DNA from: Bacillus sp. AZ43
GTDB lineage: Bacteria; Actinomycetota; Actinomycetes; Mycobacteriales; Geodermatophilaceae
DNA: 54,757 nucleotides
NCBI GenBank assembly: GCA_004570425.1
Contig: SPQJ01000028.1
Location: forward strand, 1 to 54,757
Direction: 5' to 3'
Part shown: piece by piece, positions 33,760 to 43,219 of the stretch
Numbering within the stretch: the stretch's first letter is position 1
Layout of the letters: every line of letters starts with the position of its first letter
Notes under the pieces: model-generated
What the model was told of the DNA's origin: nothing
Seen by the model: the letters and a program-made list of their open reading frames with translations, nothing else
Databases searched by the model: none
Made by a program: the position numbers and the translations under genes

Positions 33760-34500
33760 GTGGTCACCTCCGTCTCCGGGCCCAAGTACCTGGCCGTCCG
33801 TGAGCACCTCCGCCGACGGGTGGCCGCCCTCCCGGAGCTGACGCTGCTGCCTCCGGAGCCGGTCCTCTGCGCCGAGTACGGGGTCAGCCGGATCACCCTG
33901 CGGCGGGCGGTCGACGGTCTGGTCGCCGACGGGCACCTGGTCCGCGAGCAGGGGCGCGGCACCTACGTCACCCGCCCGGCCATCCGGCACGAGTACCGCG
34001 AGAGCTTCGTGCACCGGATCGCCGGGTTCAGCTCGGTGATGAGCGAGCAGGGTGCCCAGGTGGGCACCGAGGTCCTCGCCCAGCGCGTGGTGCCGGTCCC
34101 CGCCCCGGTCGCCGTCGAGCTCTCCCTCGACGGGACCGCCGACGTCGTGGAGCTCGAGCGGCTACGCAGCGTCGACGGCGAGCCCAACCACGTCGCGCAC
34201 AGCTTCCTGCCCGCCCACCTCTACCCCCGGGCGGCGGAGGCGGACTTCAGCGAGGGGTCCCTCTACGACTTCCTGCGGCGGGAGTACGACGCCGACCTGG
34301 CGCACGCGCGGATCGTCGTCGACGTCGGCACCGCCTCGCCCGGCGAGGCCGAGCTGCTCCGCGTGGTCGCCGGGTCGCCGCTGCTCGTCGTCCGGACGAC
34401 GGTGCGCGACAGCGAGGGGCACCCGCTCGTGCACAGCTACTCGCGGCTGCGGCCCGACGTCAGCCAGGTGGAGTTCGAGGTCTCCGTGGGCGGTCGCTGA
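33760..34500 (+). CDS. GntR family regulator, HutC/DasR-type (UTRA domain)
   Basis: 246 residues from GTG 33760. Winged HTH about 5-72 ([46 protein letters not shown]) and a C-terminal UTRA effector domain about 90-240 ([49 protein letters not shown]). UTRA regulators usually bind small sugars phosphates or amino-acid catabolites. An ATG at 33721 in frame lies inside repeat copy 2 and adds 13 non-conserved residues, so GTG with the TACCTT box upstream is preferred. The stop overlaps the SRPBCC gene (TGATG). Sugar-phosphate control of pfkA is inference. Confidence 0.9.
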   Translation: MVTSVSGPKYLAVREHLRRRVAALPELTLLPPEPVLCAEYGVSRITLRRAVDGLVADGHLVREQGRGTYVTRPAIRHEYRESFVHRIAGFSSVMSEQGAQVGTEVLAQRVVPVPAPVAVELSLDGTADVVELERLRSVDGEPNHVAHSFLPAHLYPRAAEADFSEGSLYDFLRREYDADLAHARIVVDVGTASPGEAELLRVVAGSPLLVVRTTVRDSEGHPLVHSYSRLRPDVSQVEFEVSVGGR

Positions 34501-34967
34501 TGGCCGCCACCACGGCCACCGGTGCGCGGGACGTGCCGCAGCCCCCGTCGCAGGTGTGGCGGGCGCTCGCCGTCCTGGAGCCGTACTGCTCGGTGTGCGA
34601 CGTCTCCTACGTCCTCGACGGGGCGGCGGGCCGGCCCGGGGTCGGGACGACGTTCGTCTGCGCGCCCGGTCGGCTGGACGGCGAGCCCGCGGCCGGCGCG
34701 CCGCAGGGGGAGATCGTGGAGTGGGACCCGCCGCGGGTGGTGACCACCCGCCTGCGCCTCACGCCCGAGACGTGGACGACGCGGATCGAGCTGGCCGCCA
34801 CGACCGACGGCGGCACGCGGGTGGGCATCACGATCACCCACGAGCCGACGAGCGGGGGTCGCGTGGTGCGGCGGCTGCAGCGCAGCTCGCTGCGGCGCCT
34901 GGTGCAGCGCACCGTGGACGCCGAGCTCGCCAAGGTGCCCGCCCACGTGGAGCGCGCCGCCGGCTGA
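34500..34967 (+). CDS. SRPBCC (START-like) family protein
   Basis: 155 residues of helix-grip fold: N-terminal strand and helix with VPQPPSQVWRAL, central GVGTTFVC, GEIVEWDPPRVVTTR, and TRVGITITHEPTSG before the long C-terminal helix. It is like polyketide cyclase/AHSA1-type proteins that bind hydrophobic ligands; ligand unknown. The ATG overlaps the GntR stop by one base, suggesting an operon. Confidence 0.82.
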   Translation: MAATTATGARDVPQPPSQVWRALAVLEPYCSVCDVSYVLDGAAGRPGVGTTFVCAPGRLDGEPAAGAPQGEIVEWDPPRVVTTRLRLTPETWTTRIELAATTDGGTRVGITITHEPTSGGRVVRRLQRSSLRRLVQRTVDAELAKVPAHVERAAG

Positions 34968-35091
34968 ACGCCCGTTCGGGGGATACGTGCATCGATGTCC
35001 GGCCGGAGGGTACGGAGTCCGCCGTGCACCGGCGTGCGCAACCGGCGAGTGCCGGTATGGGGGCCACGCCGGTCGAACGAAGGAGAACGCT

Positions 35092-35364
35092 GTGCAGATC
35101 CTCGGCCTCATCGTGGTCGGCCTCATCATCGGCGCGCTCGCCCGGCTCATCAAGCCCGGCCGGCAGCGGCTGAGCATCCTCGCCACCCTCCTGCTGGGTG
35201 TCGTCGGCGCCCTCATCGGTGGCGTCGTCGCCAGCCTGCTCGGCACGGGTGACATCTGGGAGCTCAACGTCATCGGCTTCATCGTCGCCGTCGTCGCAGC
35301 CGTGCTGCTGATCGGCGTCGCCGAGGGCGTGTCCGGCGGCCGTTCGCGCGGCGCCGTCCGCTGA
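35092..35364 (+). CDS. GlsB/YeaQ/YmgE family stress-response membrane protein
   Basis: 90 residues, three transmembrane helices with the family glycine pattern (GLIVVGLIIGALARLIKPG, LLGVVGALIGGVVA, LNVIGFIVAVVAAVLL). The family (transglycosylase-associated protein) is stress-induced and of unknown mechanism. GTG 35092 is set by AAGGAGAA (35080-35087). Confidence 0.9.
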   Translation: MQILGLIVVGLIIGALARLIKPGRQRLSILATLLLGVVGALIGGVVASLLGTGDIWELNVIGFIVAVVAAVLLIGVAEGVSGGRSRGAVR

Positions 35365-35391
35365 CCCGCTCCCGGGGGACGCGGACGGGCC

Positions 35392-36030
35392 TCAGAGCTC
35401 GACCGTGTCCCCCGGGACCAGCCGGCTGAACGGCGTGGGGGTGCCCGGTCCCCGCTCGCCCAGCAGCCCGCCGACGACGCCCAGCCCGGCGTCGTTGAGC
35501 AACCCGTCGTGCACGGCGTACGCCTGGTCGGCGTGCACGGCCCGCACGTACTCGATGAGGTCCGCGGTCCGCGACCACGGTGCGTGCATCGGCACCAGCA
35601 GCGTCGCCACCGGCTCGTCCGGCACGGTCAGCGCGTCCCCGGGGTGGAAGACCTGGCCGTCCACCAGGAAACCGATGTTGGCGATCCGCGGGATCTCCGG
35701 GTGGATCTCCGCGTGCAGCTCGCCGTGGACGCGCACGTCGAAGCCGGCCACGGTGATCGCGTCGCCGTCGCCCACCACGTGCAGCCGCCCGCCGAGACCG
35801 TCGAGCCGGGCCGCCACGGACCCGTTGGTCCACACCTCCAGCGCCGGATCGGCGTCCAGCGCCGCGCGCAGCCGCTGCGGCTCGAAGTGGTCGGGGTGCT
35901 CGTGCGTGATCAGCACCGCGTCGGCGCCGTCGAACGCGGCGGGGTCGGTGAACGCGCCCGGATCGATCACCAGCCGCCGCTCCCCGTCACCGAGGACGAC
36001 GCACGCGTGACCGTGCTTGGTCAGGTCCAT
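35392..36030 (-). CDS. MBL-fold metal-dependent hydrolase
   Basis: 212 residues. Metallo-beta-lactamase fold of the UlaG/YtnP-like branch: TKHGHACVVL, VIDPGAF, ITHEHPDHFEP (HxHxDH-type ligands), GFLVDGQVFHPGDAL and PMHAPWS. Substrate unknown. ATG 36030 begins the domain; the much longer open frame upstream (to 36741) is the shadow of the enoyl-CoA hydratase gene and intergenic DNA. Confidence 0.88.
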   Translation of the reverse strand: MDLTKHGHACVVLGDGERRLVIDPGAFTDPAAFDGADAVLITHEHPDHFEPQRLRAALDADPALEVWTNGSVAARLDGLGGRLHVVGDGDAITVAGFDVRVHGELHAEIHPEIPRIANIGFLVDGQVFHPGDALTVPDEPVATLLVPMHAPWSRTADLIEYVRAVHADQAYAVHDGLLNDAGLGVVGGLLGERGPGTPTPFSRLVPGDTVEL

Positions 36031-36147
36031 GCGGGGCATCCTGCCCCGTGGCCCCGGCGCGCCGCAGACCCACCGGCCTCCCCCGTCGGGGGGAGAGGAG
36101 CGGGCGATCCCGTAACCCCCGGGGCCCGACCTGCCGACGTCCCTCCC

Positions 36148-36375
36148 ATGATGCTGCAGACGACGACCCGATTCGCCGCCGCGCGCAGCCGCGCGCACGG
36201 GCCGACCGCCGCGCTGTGGCACGCCGTCGAGGTGCACCGCCGGCCCGAGGAGGTCGACGGCGCCTGCGAGCTCACTCTCTGCGGCTCGCTGGCCCGGGTC
36301 TCGACCGAGGAGTCGTGGCCGGTCGCCGCCCGCGACGTCTGCCCGGCCTGCGCGCTGCTGACGCAGCCTCACTGA
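36148..36375 (+). CDS. small hypothetical protein with CxxC motif
   Basis: 75 residues from ATG 36148 (a second ATG follows at once). A central WHAVEVHRRP segment, CELTLCGSLARV and VCPACALL give four cysteines that could bind one zinc. Function unknown; small Cys proteins of this style occur in Actinobacteria. No clear ribosome binding site is seen. A strong hairpin follows at 36448. Codon use fits the neighbours, with G/C in third positions. Confidence 0.55.
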   Translation: MMLQTTTRFAAARSRAHGPTAALWHAVEVHRRPEEVDGACELTLCGSLARVSTEESWPVAARDVCPACALLTQPH

Positions 36376-36447
36376 CGCGGCCCCACTGACGCCCTGTCGC
36401 CGGGTGGGGGAGCTCTCGCCCCGACGGCAGGTGCACGCGTGCAGGAC

Positions 36448-36476
36448 CGACGCCCCGCTCACCGAGCGGGGCGTCG
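36448..36476. terminator. bidirectional hairpin
   Basis: A perfect 13-bp stem (36448-36460 with 36464-36476) and a 3-base loop between the small CxxC gene and the convergent enoyl-CoA hydratase-like gene (7 bases from its stop). Confidence 0.75.
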
Positions 36477-36482
36477 TCGCGT

Positions 36483-37259
36483 TCAGCGACCGGTGAAGCT
36501 CGGCGTCCGCTTCTCGAGGAACGCCGCGACCGCCTCGCGGTGGTCGGCGGTCAGGCCGAGCCGCGACTGCAGCCGCGCCTCCAGGGCCAGGGTCTCCTCC
36601 AGCGTGTCGGTGGCCGCCGTCGCCAGCACCGACTTCATCGCCCGGTAGGCCGCCGTCGGGCCGTTCGCCAGGCGCTCGGCGAGCGCCCGGGCCTCGCCCG
36701 CGACCTCGTCGGCGGGGACGACGCGGTGCACGAGGCCCCACTGCTCGGCCGTCTCGGCGGTGAAGGGCTCGGGGTCGAGCAGCAGCTGCGCGGCCCGCGA
36801 GCCTCCGACGCAGTGCACCAGCCGGGAGGCCAGGGCCGAGTCGCTGGACAGGCCCACGCCGGTGAACGCGGTGGTGAACTTCGCGCCGGCCGCCGCCACG
36901 CGGAGGTCGCCGGCGAGCGCGATCCCGAGCCCGGCGCCGGCGCAGGCCCCGTTGATCCCCACGACCACCGGCACCCGCAGCGCCGACAGCGCCAGGATCA
37001 GCGGGTTGTACTCGTCCTCGACGACCGACAGCGACGTCGCGGCGTTCCGCTCGAGCGACTCCAGGTGCTCGGCGAGGTCCTGCCCGACGCAGAACGCGCG
37101 GCCCGAGCCGGTCAGCAGCACCGCCCGCACCGCCTCGTCGGCCGCGACCTCGCGGACGGCGGTCAGCAGCTCGGTGCGCACGGCGTGCGACAGGCCCGGC
37201 CGCAGGAGCGTCAGGGTGGCGACGCCACCCGCGTCGGTCCGGCTCACGGTCTCGGGCAT
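36483..37259 (-). CDS. enoyl-CoA hydratase/isomerase family protein, PaaG-like
   Basis: 258 residues of crotonase fold. Oxyanion-hole segments are GRAFCVGQDLAEH and INGACAGAGLGIAL. In the catalytic loop it reads KFTTAFTGVGLSSDSALASRL, aligning with the PaaG block (AF..GLxPDSG) rather than with hydratase Glu residues, so the two hydratase glutamates are absent and the isomerase Asp is kept. It may be a ring-opening or double-bond isomerase like PaaG. ATG 37259. It lacks other paa genes nearby. Confidence 0.87.
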   Translation of the reverse strand: MPETVSRTDAGGVATLTLLRPGLSHAVRTELLTAVREVAADEAVRAVLLTGSGRAFCVGQDLAEHLESLERNAATSLSVVEDEYNPLILALSALRVPVVVGINGACAGAGLGIALAGDLRVAAAGAKFTTAFTGVGLSSDSALASRLVHCVGGSRAAQLLLDPEPFTAETAEQWGLVHRVVPADEVAGEARALAERLANGPTAAYRAMKSVLATAATDTLEETLALEARLQSRLGLTADHREAVAAFLEKRTPSFTGR

Positions 37260-37570
37260 CGCCGTCGCTGTCTCCTCGCTCGATCGATCGGGGGAGTGAT
37301 CACCCTGTCATGGCGGGTGGGGGTGTCCGCCGACCCGGGGATGCCGGTATCGGGGCGGACACGCACCGGAGTCGGCACGCCGAACGGGCCCCGGTGTGAT
37401 CAGCGGCGCACCCGCGGACCGGACGGTCCCCGTCGCCCGGCCGTTACTGATGTGTAGCGACGTCCCGATCGGGACAGTCAGGGACCGGAGGATCCGCGTC
37501 GGGCGCATCGTCCGGGCGGCATCGTGGCGGCCTTCACGCAGCAGGGCCGGACAGGGCAGGAGTCACCTCG
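37260..37570. other. 311-base intergenic control region
   Basis: Divergent space between the PaaG-like gene and the second kinase. It contains an inverted repeat GTGTCCGCC / GGCGGACAC (37323-37331, 37354-37362), and a perfect 14-bp palindrome GTCCCGATCGGGAC (37462-37475). Nothing looks coding. An AGGGACCGG word follows the palindrome. Operators for either gene are plausible. Confidence 0.45.
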
Positions 37571-39157
37571 GTGGTCGAACCAGGACGTCGGTGCCTGGGT
37601 GACCGGTACGAGCTGCACCAGCTGGTCGCCGCGGGCGGGATGGGCCAGGTCTGGCGGGCCGTCGACCTGGCGCTGCACCGCACCGTCGCCGTCAAGGTCC
37701 TGCGCAGCGAGTACACCGGCGACCCGACCTTCGTCGCGCGGTTCCGGGCCGAGGCCCAGCATGCCGCCTCGCTGAGCCACCCCAACATCGCCGCCGTCTT
37801 CGACTACGGCGAGGAGATCGCCCAGGACGGCACCGACGAGACGCTGGCCTACCTGGTCATGGAGCTCGTCGAGGGGGAGCCGCTGTCCGCCCTCGTCGCC
37901 CGGGAGGGCCCGCTGGGCACGGAGACCACTCTCTCCCTGCTGCGGCAGACCGCCTTCGGTCTCGGCGAGGCGCACCGCGCCGGGATGGTCCACCGCGACG
38001 TCAAGCCCGGCAACATCCTGGTCCGCCGCGACGGCAGCGTGAAGATCACCGACTTCGGCATCGCCTGGTCGGCCCGCAGCGTCGCGCTGACCCGCACCGG
38101 CCAGGTCATCGGCACCCCGCAGTACCTCTCGCCCGAGCAGGCGGAGGGGCGGCCCGCCACACCGGCCAGCGACGTCTACGCGCTCGGGCTGATCGGCTAC
38201 GAGTGCCTCACCGGCCGGCCGGCCTTCGAGGGCGACAACGCCGTGACCATCGCGCTCAAGCAGGTACGGCAGGACCCCGAGCCCCTTCCCGGGGCGCTCC
38301 CGCCCGAGGTGCGGACGCTCATCGGCCGGGCCATGGCGAAGGACCCCGCCGTCCGGTTCCCGGACGGCGGCGCGTTCGTCGCCGCGATCGACGACGTGCA
38401 GGCCGGCCGCCCGCTCCCGGCGGCTCCCCCCACGGTGTCCGTGCCCGGAGCCGGCGCGCTGCCCTCGCCGCGTCCGGCGGGCCCGGACACCCTCCGGACC
38501 GGCGCCGTGACCCGGGCGCCGGCCGCGCGCCGCAGGAACCGGCTCGCCATGGTGCTGCTCCCCGTCCTCGGGCTGCTCACCGGGGCGGCCGTCGCGATCG
38601 GCCTGCTCCAGGCCCTCGCCGACGACGCGCCGCGCTCCACCGCCGAGGCGGCCGAGCAGCGGGAGAGCGGCAGCATCGTGCTCGACGCGGAGGAGTACAT
38701 CGGCCGCCCGGTCGACGACGTCGTCCGCCGGCTCACCCGCCTCGGGCTCGACGTGCAGCCGCGCAGCGAGGTCCGCGACGACGTCGTCCCGGACCAGGTG
38801 ACCGGTGTGGACCCGGCCGGCCGGCCGCTCTCCCCCGGTGACACCGTGGTCGTCACCTACGCCGTCCGGGACCCGTCGGGTGACGGCGCGAGCCCGCGGC
38901 CGGCCGTCACCGGCGCCGCCGGGGGCGGCGGGACGACGGCGGTGGAGGAGTCCGGCGGACCGCCCGCGGAGGTCGACGGCACGGCGCCGGAGTCCACCCG
39001 CCCGCCGGCCGGCCCGTCCACCACGCTCCCGGCCGAGCCGACGACGTCGGAGCCGGCGCCCACGTCCGGCCCCACCCAGTCGCCGGGCGAGGACGAGCCC
39101 AGCACGCCGTCGACGCCGCCCAGCTCGTCGACACCGCCCCCGGGCACCACCGGCTGA
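37571..39157 (+). CDS. PknA-like Ser/Thr protein kinase (second copy)
   Basis: 528 residues with the same layout as PknA at 10319: kinase about 13-275 (AAGGMGQVW, Lys42, HRDVKPGN with Asp143, DFG 161-163), a transmembrane helix about 322-345, one PASTA-like domain (EYIGRPVDDVVRRLTRLGLDV) and a Pro/Thr/Ser-rich tail. Identity to PknA is visible over the whole kinase domain (for example FVARFRAEAQHAASLSHPNI against FLARFRNEARHTAALSHPNI), so it is a diverged paralog. It sits next to a SpoIIE-type phosphatase rather than wall-synthesis genes. GTG 37571. Confidence 0.93.
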   Translation: MVEPGRRCLGDRYELHQLVAAGGMGQVWRAVDLALHRTVAVKVLRSEYTGDPTFVARFRAEAQHAASLSHPNIAAVFDYGEEIAQDGTDETLAYLVMELVEGEPLSALVAREGPLGTETTLSLLRQTAFGLGEAHRAGMVHRDVKPGNILVRRDGSVKITDFGIAWSARSVALTRTGQVIGTPQYLSPEQAEGRPATPASDVYALGLIGYECLTGRPAFEGDNAVTIALKQVRQDPEPLPGALPPEVRTLIGRAMAKDPAVRFPDGGAFVAAIDDVQAGRPLPAAPPTVSVPGAGALPSPRPAGPDTLRTGAVTRAPAARRRNRLAMVLLPVLGLLTGAAVAIGLLQALADDAPRSTAEAAEQRESGSIVLDAEEYIGRPVDDVVRRLTRLGLDVQPRSEVRDDVVPDQVTGVDPAGRPLSPGDTVVVTYAVRDPSGDGASPRPAVTGAAGGGGTTAVEESGGPPAEVDGTAPESTRPPAGPSTTLPAEPTTSEPAPTSGPTQSPGEDEPSTPSTPPSSSTPPPGTTG

Positions 39158-39281
39158 CGGCGCCCCGCCGTTCCCGGCCCCGCGTGCCGCGGCGTGGCAG
39201 ACTTCCGGGACCCGGACGGACCGGCCGTGACAGAGAGGGACGCCGCGCCGCGGCGTCGGGCCAGGCCCGGGGGACGGACAG

Positions 39282-41081
39282 GTGAGCGAGCCGCCCGCCG
39301 GCTGGTCGGACATCGACCACGGGGCGATCTTCCGCGCCATGCCGACGCCCTACCTCGTGATGACGCCCGACCTCGTCATCGTCGACGCCAACCCGGCCTA
39401 CCTGCGGACCACCGGCCGCACCCTCGACGACATCGTGGGCAGACCGGTCTTCGAGGCCTTCCCCGGCTCGCCCAACGAGACCGATCCCGACGGCGGCGTC
39501 GCGAAGGTGCGCGGCTCGTTCCAGCGGGCACGCGACACCGGCCGCATCGACACCATGGAGCTGCAGGAGTACGCGATCCCGGACGGCCGGGGCGGGTTCT
39601 CGCAGCGCTTCTGGAGCCTGATCAGCATCCCCGTCCTCGATGCCGGCCGGGTCTGCCGGTACGTCATCCAGCGGGCGGAGGACATCACCGACTACGTCCT
39701 CGACCAGCGCGGCGCGGGCAGGGCCGGCCGTGACGGCATGGAGTGGCACCGGCGGGTCCTCGAGGTGGAGTCGGACCTCTACGCGCGCGGGCTGGAGCTG
39801 ACCGCCGCGCGGGAGGCGGAGCTGGCCACCGCGCGCCGGCTGGCCGCGCTGGCCGGGGTGGCGCTCGACCTCGCCGCGGCGGACAGCGTGGGCGAGCTCA
39901 CCCGCATCGTCACCGTCAGCGGTCTGGAGGCCCTGGGCGCGCACGGCGCCGCGCTGGCCGTCCGCGACGGCGACGAGCTGGGGATGGTCCTGACCGAGGA
40001 TCTCGGCACCGAGGCGCAGGCCCGCTTCGCCCGGCTCCCGCTCCACGGCCCGCTGCCCGCCAGCGTCGCCGCCCGCACCGGGCGCTCCGTCGTGCTCCCC
40101 GACCGCGCCGCCTGCCTCGTGTTCGCCGACGAGATGGCCGACGTCCTCGCGGCGACCGGGACCGAGGCCTGGGTCGTGTTGCCCCTGCAGGCCGGGAGCC
40201 GGGCCCTGGGCTCGCTGAGCGTGGGCTGGACCGAGCGCAGGGTCGTCACCTCGCAGGACCTGGAGCTGCTCGAGGCCTTCGCCGCCCAGTGCGCCCAGGT
40301 CCTCGACCGGATCCGCACCCGGGAGGCGGAGCGGGACGCGCACGCCGCGGTGCGGGGCATGGCCGAGGCGCTGCAGCGCAGCCTGCTCACCGAGCCGCCG
40401 CAGCCCGAGGGCCTGGAGATCGTGGTGCGCTACGTGCCCGCGGCCGAGCAGGCGCAGGTCGGTGGCGACTGGTACGACGCGTTCCTCGTCGGCGACGACA
40501 GCACGGCTCTGGTGATCGGCGACGTCACCGGTCACGACCGGCACGCCGCCGCCGCGATGGCCCAGGTGCGCAACGTTCTGCGGGGAGTCGCGCACAGCCA
40601 GCCGGAGTCACCGGCGCGGGTCCTCGCCGCGCTCGACCGGGCGATGGGCGATCTCTCCGTGGGCACGCTGGCCACGGCCGTGCTCGCCCGGGTCGAGCGG
40701 CGGTGCGACGGCGGGGCTCCCGGCGAGCGCCTGCTCCGCTGGTCCAACGCCGGTCATCCGCCCCCGCTGCTGGTCGAGCCCGACGGCGCCGTCAGCCTGC
40801 TGGAGCGCACCCCCAACCGGCTGCTGGGGGTGGGCCCCGACGCCGTGCGGGTGGAGCACGCCTGCCTGCTGCCGCCCGGCTCGACGCTGCTGCTCTACAC
40901 CGACGGGCTCACGGAGCGGCGGGGCGCGTCGCTCGACGAGGGGCTGGCCTGGCTGGCCCGCGAGGTGGCGGACCTGCGCGACCTGCCGCTCCCGGAGCTG
41001 TGCGACCGGCTGCTCGCCGTCCTCCCCGACGCTCTGGACGACGACGTCGCCCTGCTCGCGCTCCGCGTCCGCGAGGACTGA
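39282..41081 (+). CDS. PAS-GAF-SpoIIE (PP2C) phosphatase
   Basis: 599 residues: PAS about 10-140 (IFRAMPTPYLVMTPDLVIVD, LDDIVGRPVFEAFP), GAF about 185-345 (LAGVALDLAAADSVGELT, VLPLQAGSRALGSLSVGW), then a linker with ALQRSLLTEPP and a PP2C/SpoIIE domain about 375-597 with VGGDWYDAF, GDVTGHDRHAAAAMAQ, SNAGHPPPLL, LLLYTDGLTE and DDVALLALR. This layout is typical of actinobacterial partner-switching phosphatases acting on anti-sigma antagonists. No anti-sigma factor lies beside it. GTG 39282. It follows the second kinase by 124 bases. Confidence 0.92.
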   Translation: MSEPPAGWSDIDHGAIFRAMPTPYLVMTPDLVIVDANPAYLRTTGRTLDDIVGRPVFEAFPGSPNETDPDGGVAKVRGSFQRARDTGRIDTMELQEYAIPDGRGGFSQRFWSLISIPVLDAGRVCRYVIQRAEDITDYVLDQRGAGRAGRDGMEWHRRVLEVESDLYARGLELTAAREAELATARRLAALAGVALDLAAADSVGELTRIVTVSGLEALGAHGAALAVRDGDELGMVLTEDLGTEAQARFARLPLHGPLPASVAARTGRSVVLPDRAACLVFADEMADVLAATGTEAWVVLPLQAGSRALGSLSVGWTERRVVTSQDLELLEAFAAQCAQVLDRIRTREAERDAHAAVRGMAEALQRSLLTEPPQPEGLEIVVRYVPAAEQAQVGGDWYDAFLVGDDSTALVIGDVTGHDRHAAAAMAQVRNVLRGVAHSQPESPARVLAALDRAMGDLSVGTLATAVLARVERRCDGGAPGERLLRWSNAGHPPPLLVEPDGAVSLLERTPNRLLGVGPDAVRVEHACLLPPGSTLLLYTDGLTERRGASLDEGLAWLAREVADLRDLPLPELCDRLLAVLPDALDDDVALLALRVRED

Positions 41082-41087
41082 GGGGCG

Positions 41088-41804
41088 TCAGGTCCCGCGG
41101 CGGGGGCCGATCCACAGCGCGCCGCCGAGGGCACCGAGCGCCGCGGTGAGCACGAACCCCCGGTCGGTGTCGACGACGGGCAGGACCACGAGCAGCCAGA
41201 ACACCGCCAGGCCGACCAGCCCCGCCGCCGCGATCCGCCACGCCGGTCCGGTGCGCAGCCGGTTCCCGGTCGCGAAGAACGCCGCGAACGCGGCCAGCGC
41301 GAGCACTCCGCACAGCGTGGCGAAGCCGGACCAGAGCGGGATGCGCTCCCAGTAGGACTCGGCGTCGCCGCCGCGCATGCTCAGGCCCAGCTCCAGCAGG
41401 GCGAGCGACAGCACGGTCAGCCCCACCCCGATGAGGGCCGCCCGGTCGCGGGGGGCCCGGGCGCGGGCGGTCGACGGGCCGGCCCCCGCGGCCTGCTCCG
41501 ACTCGAGCGTCTGGGGCCAGACCGGCCCGGGCGCCGTGGCCGGCGCCGGCTCCGGATCCGCCGCCGGTGCGGGCCGGGGCGGTGGGGGGTTCGCGGCGCC
41601 GGGAGGTGCCGGGACGAAGTCGACCGGACCGGTGGCCACCGGCGCCTCCACCGGCTGGACCGGCGCGGGGGGCGTGGCCCCCGGGTGCGGCGGCAGCGGC
41701 TGCTGGGCCGGCGTCGCCGCGGCCGGCTGCACCACCGGGATCTCCTGCGTGCTGGACGGCGCGCCGCCGTTCTCGGCCGGCGCCTGAGGGTCGGACGAAC
41801 TCAC
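41088..41804 (-). CDS. membrane protein with long Pro/Ala-rich N-terminus
   Basis: 238 residues. Residues 1-115 are a disordered Pro/Ala-rich cytoplasmic stretch; four transmembrane helices follow. No named family recognised. GTG 41804 is preceded by AAGGAGGAG on the minus strand. A longer frame continuing to 43169 is the shadow of cinA. Convergent with the SpoIIE phosphatase gene (6-base gap) and divergent from cinA. Confidence 0.75.
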   Translation of the reverse strand: MSSSDPQAPAENGGAPSSTQEIPVVQPAAATPAQQPLPPHPGATPPAPVQPVEAPVATGPVDFVPAPPGAANPPPPRPAPAADPEPAPATAPGPVWPQTLESEQAAGAGPSTARARAPRDRAALIGVGLTVLSLALLELGLSMRGGDAESYWERIPLWSGFATLCGVLALAAFAAFFATGNRLRTGPAWRIAAAGLVGLAVFWLLVVLPVVDTDRGFVLTAALGALGGALWIGPRRGT

Positions 41805-41911
41805 GGCTCCTCCTTCGCATCCCGCTGGCCGGCCCGGCGGGCCAGCCTTCCCCCGCACGGTATCCGCGCCGTCCCCGTGTCCTCGCGAGGCGCCCCGCCG
41901 GGGGCCGCCCC

Positions 41912-41917
41912 TAGGGT
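41912..41917 (+). promoter_or_regulatory. -10 box (TAGGGT), leaderless-type, for cinA
   Basis: TAGGGT, seven bases, then GTG 41925, without a ribosome binding site. Confidence 0.45.
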
Positions 41918-41924
41918 CGGCGGC

Positions 41925-43208
41925 GTGGGTACGCGCGCGGGCATCGTCGTCACCGGGACCGAGGTGCTCACCGGCCGCGTCGCCGATCGCAACGGTCCGT
42001 GGCTGGCCGAGCAGTTCCGCCTCCTCGGTGTCGACGTGGGCCACGTCGTCGTGGTCGGCGATCGTCCCGAGGACCTGCGGGCGGCGCTGTCGTTCTTCGC
42101 CGGGACCGACGTCGCCCTCGTGGTCACCTCCGGGGGCCTGGGCCCGACGGCCGACGACCTGACCGCCGAGGTGGTCGGCGACTTCCAGGGCCGCCCGTCG
42201 GAGGTCGACGTCGAGCTCGAGCGGCGGATCGCCGCCGTCGTCGAACGGCTCACCGCCCGCCGCGGGTGGCGGACCGATCCCGATGCGGCCGCGGCGGGCA
42301 TCCGGAAGCAGGCGCGGGTGCCGCGGGGCGCGACGGTCCTGGAACCGGTGGGCACCGCGCCGGGCCTGGTCGTCCCGCCGGCGGAGGGACGGAGCGGGCC
42401 GACGGTGCTGGTGCTGCCCGGCCCGCCCGCGGAGCTGCAGGGCATGTGGGCGGCGGCCGTGGCCGCCGGGCCGACGCGCGCCGCCCTCGCCGGGGCGGAG
42501 GAGCTCCGCCAGGAGACGATCCGCCTGTGGGGGACGCTCGAGGCGCAGCTCGCGGTCACCCTGCGCCGGCACGAGACGGAGCTCGCCGGGCTGGAGATCA
42601 CCACCTGCCTGCGCGACGGCGAGCTGGAGATCGTCACGCGCTTCCCGCCGGCGGCCCAGCCGGCCTACGACCGGCTCGCGGCCGTGATCGGGGAGGAGTA
42701 CGCCGCCACCGTCTTCTCGACCGGGCCCACGCTGGACGAGCTGGTGGCGCACGGCTTCGCCTCCTCCGGCCTCACCGTGGCGACGGCGGAGTCGTGCACC
42801 GGCGGTCTGCTGGCGGCCCGGCTCACCGAGCGGCCCGGCTCGTCGGCCTGGGTGCTGGGCGGGGTCGTCGCCTACGCGAACGCGGCGAAGGAACAGCTCC
42901 TGGACGTGCCCGCCGCCGTCCTCGGGGAGCACGGCGCGGTCAGTCCGGAGGTGGCGGCCGCCCTCGCCGAGGGCGCGCGTGACCGCTTCGGGGCGGACCT
43001 CGGGGTGGGGATCACCGGTGTGGCCGGCCCGGGTGGCGGTACACCGGAGAAGCCGGTCGGCACCGTGCACCTGTGCCTCGCCCGCGACGAGGGCCGGGAG
43101 CTGCGTTCCCTCCGTCTCGCCGGCTCGCGCGGCGCCGTCCGGGAACGGTCGGTGACGATGGCGATGCACCTGCTGCGCCGGGCGCTGCTGGGCGGGCCTC
43201 CGGCCTGA
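41925..43208 (+). CDS. cinA: CinA family competence/damage-inducible protein
   Basis: 427 residues. N-terminal MoaB/MogA-like (COG1058) domain about 1-175 ([46 protein letters not shown]), and C-terminal CinA amidase about 265-425 ([54 protein letters not shown]). The C-terminal domain is a nicotinamide-mononucleotide deamidase in NAD recycling; the N-terminal domain may be an ADP-ribose pyrophosphatase. GTG 41925 gives the family N-terminus. recA is not nearby. Confidence 0.94.
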   Translation: MGTRAGIVVTGTEVLTGRVADRNGPWLAEQFRLLGVDVGHVVVVGDRPEDLRAALSFFAGTDVALVVTSGGLGPTADDLTAEVVGDFQGRPSEVDVELERRIAAVVERLTARRGWRTDPDAAAAGIRKQARVPRGATVLEPVGTAPGLVVPPAEGRSGPTVLVLPGPPAELQGMWAAAVAAGPTRAALAGAEELRQETIRLWGTLEAQLAVTLRRHETELAGLEITTCLRDGELEIVTRFPPAAQPAYDRLAAVIGEEYAATVFSTGPTLDELVAHGFASSGLTVATAESCTGGLLAARLTERPGSSAWVLGGVVAYANAAKEQLLDVPAAVLGEHGAVSPEVAAALAEGARDRFGADLGVGITGVAGPGGGTPEKPVGTVHLCLARDEGRELRSLRLAGSRGAVRERSVTMAMHLLRRALLGGPPA

Positions 43209-43219
43209 CCGCGCCCGGC

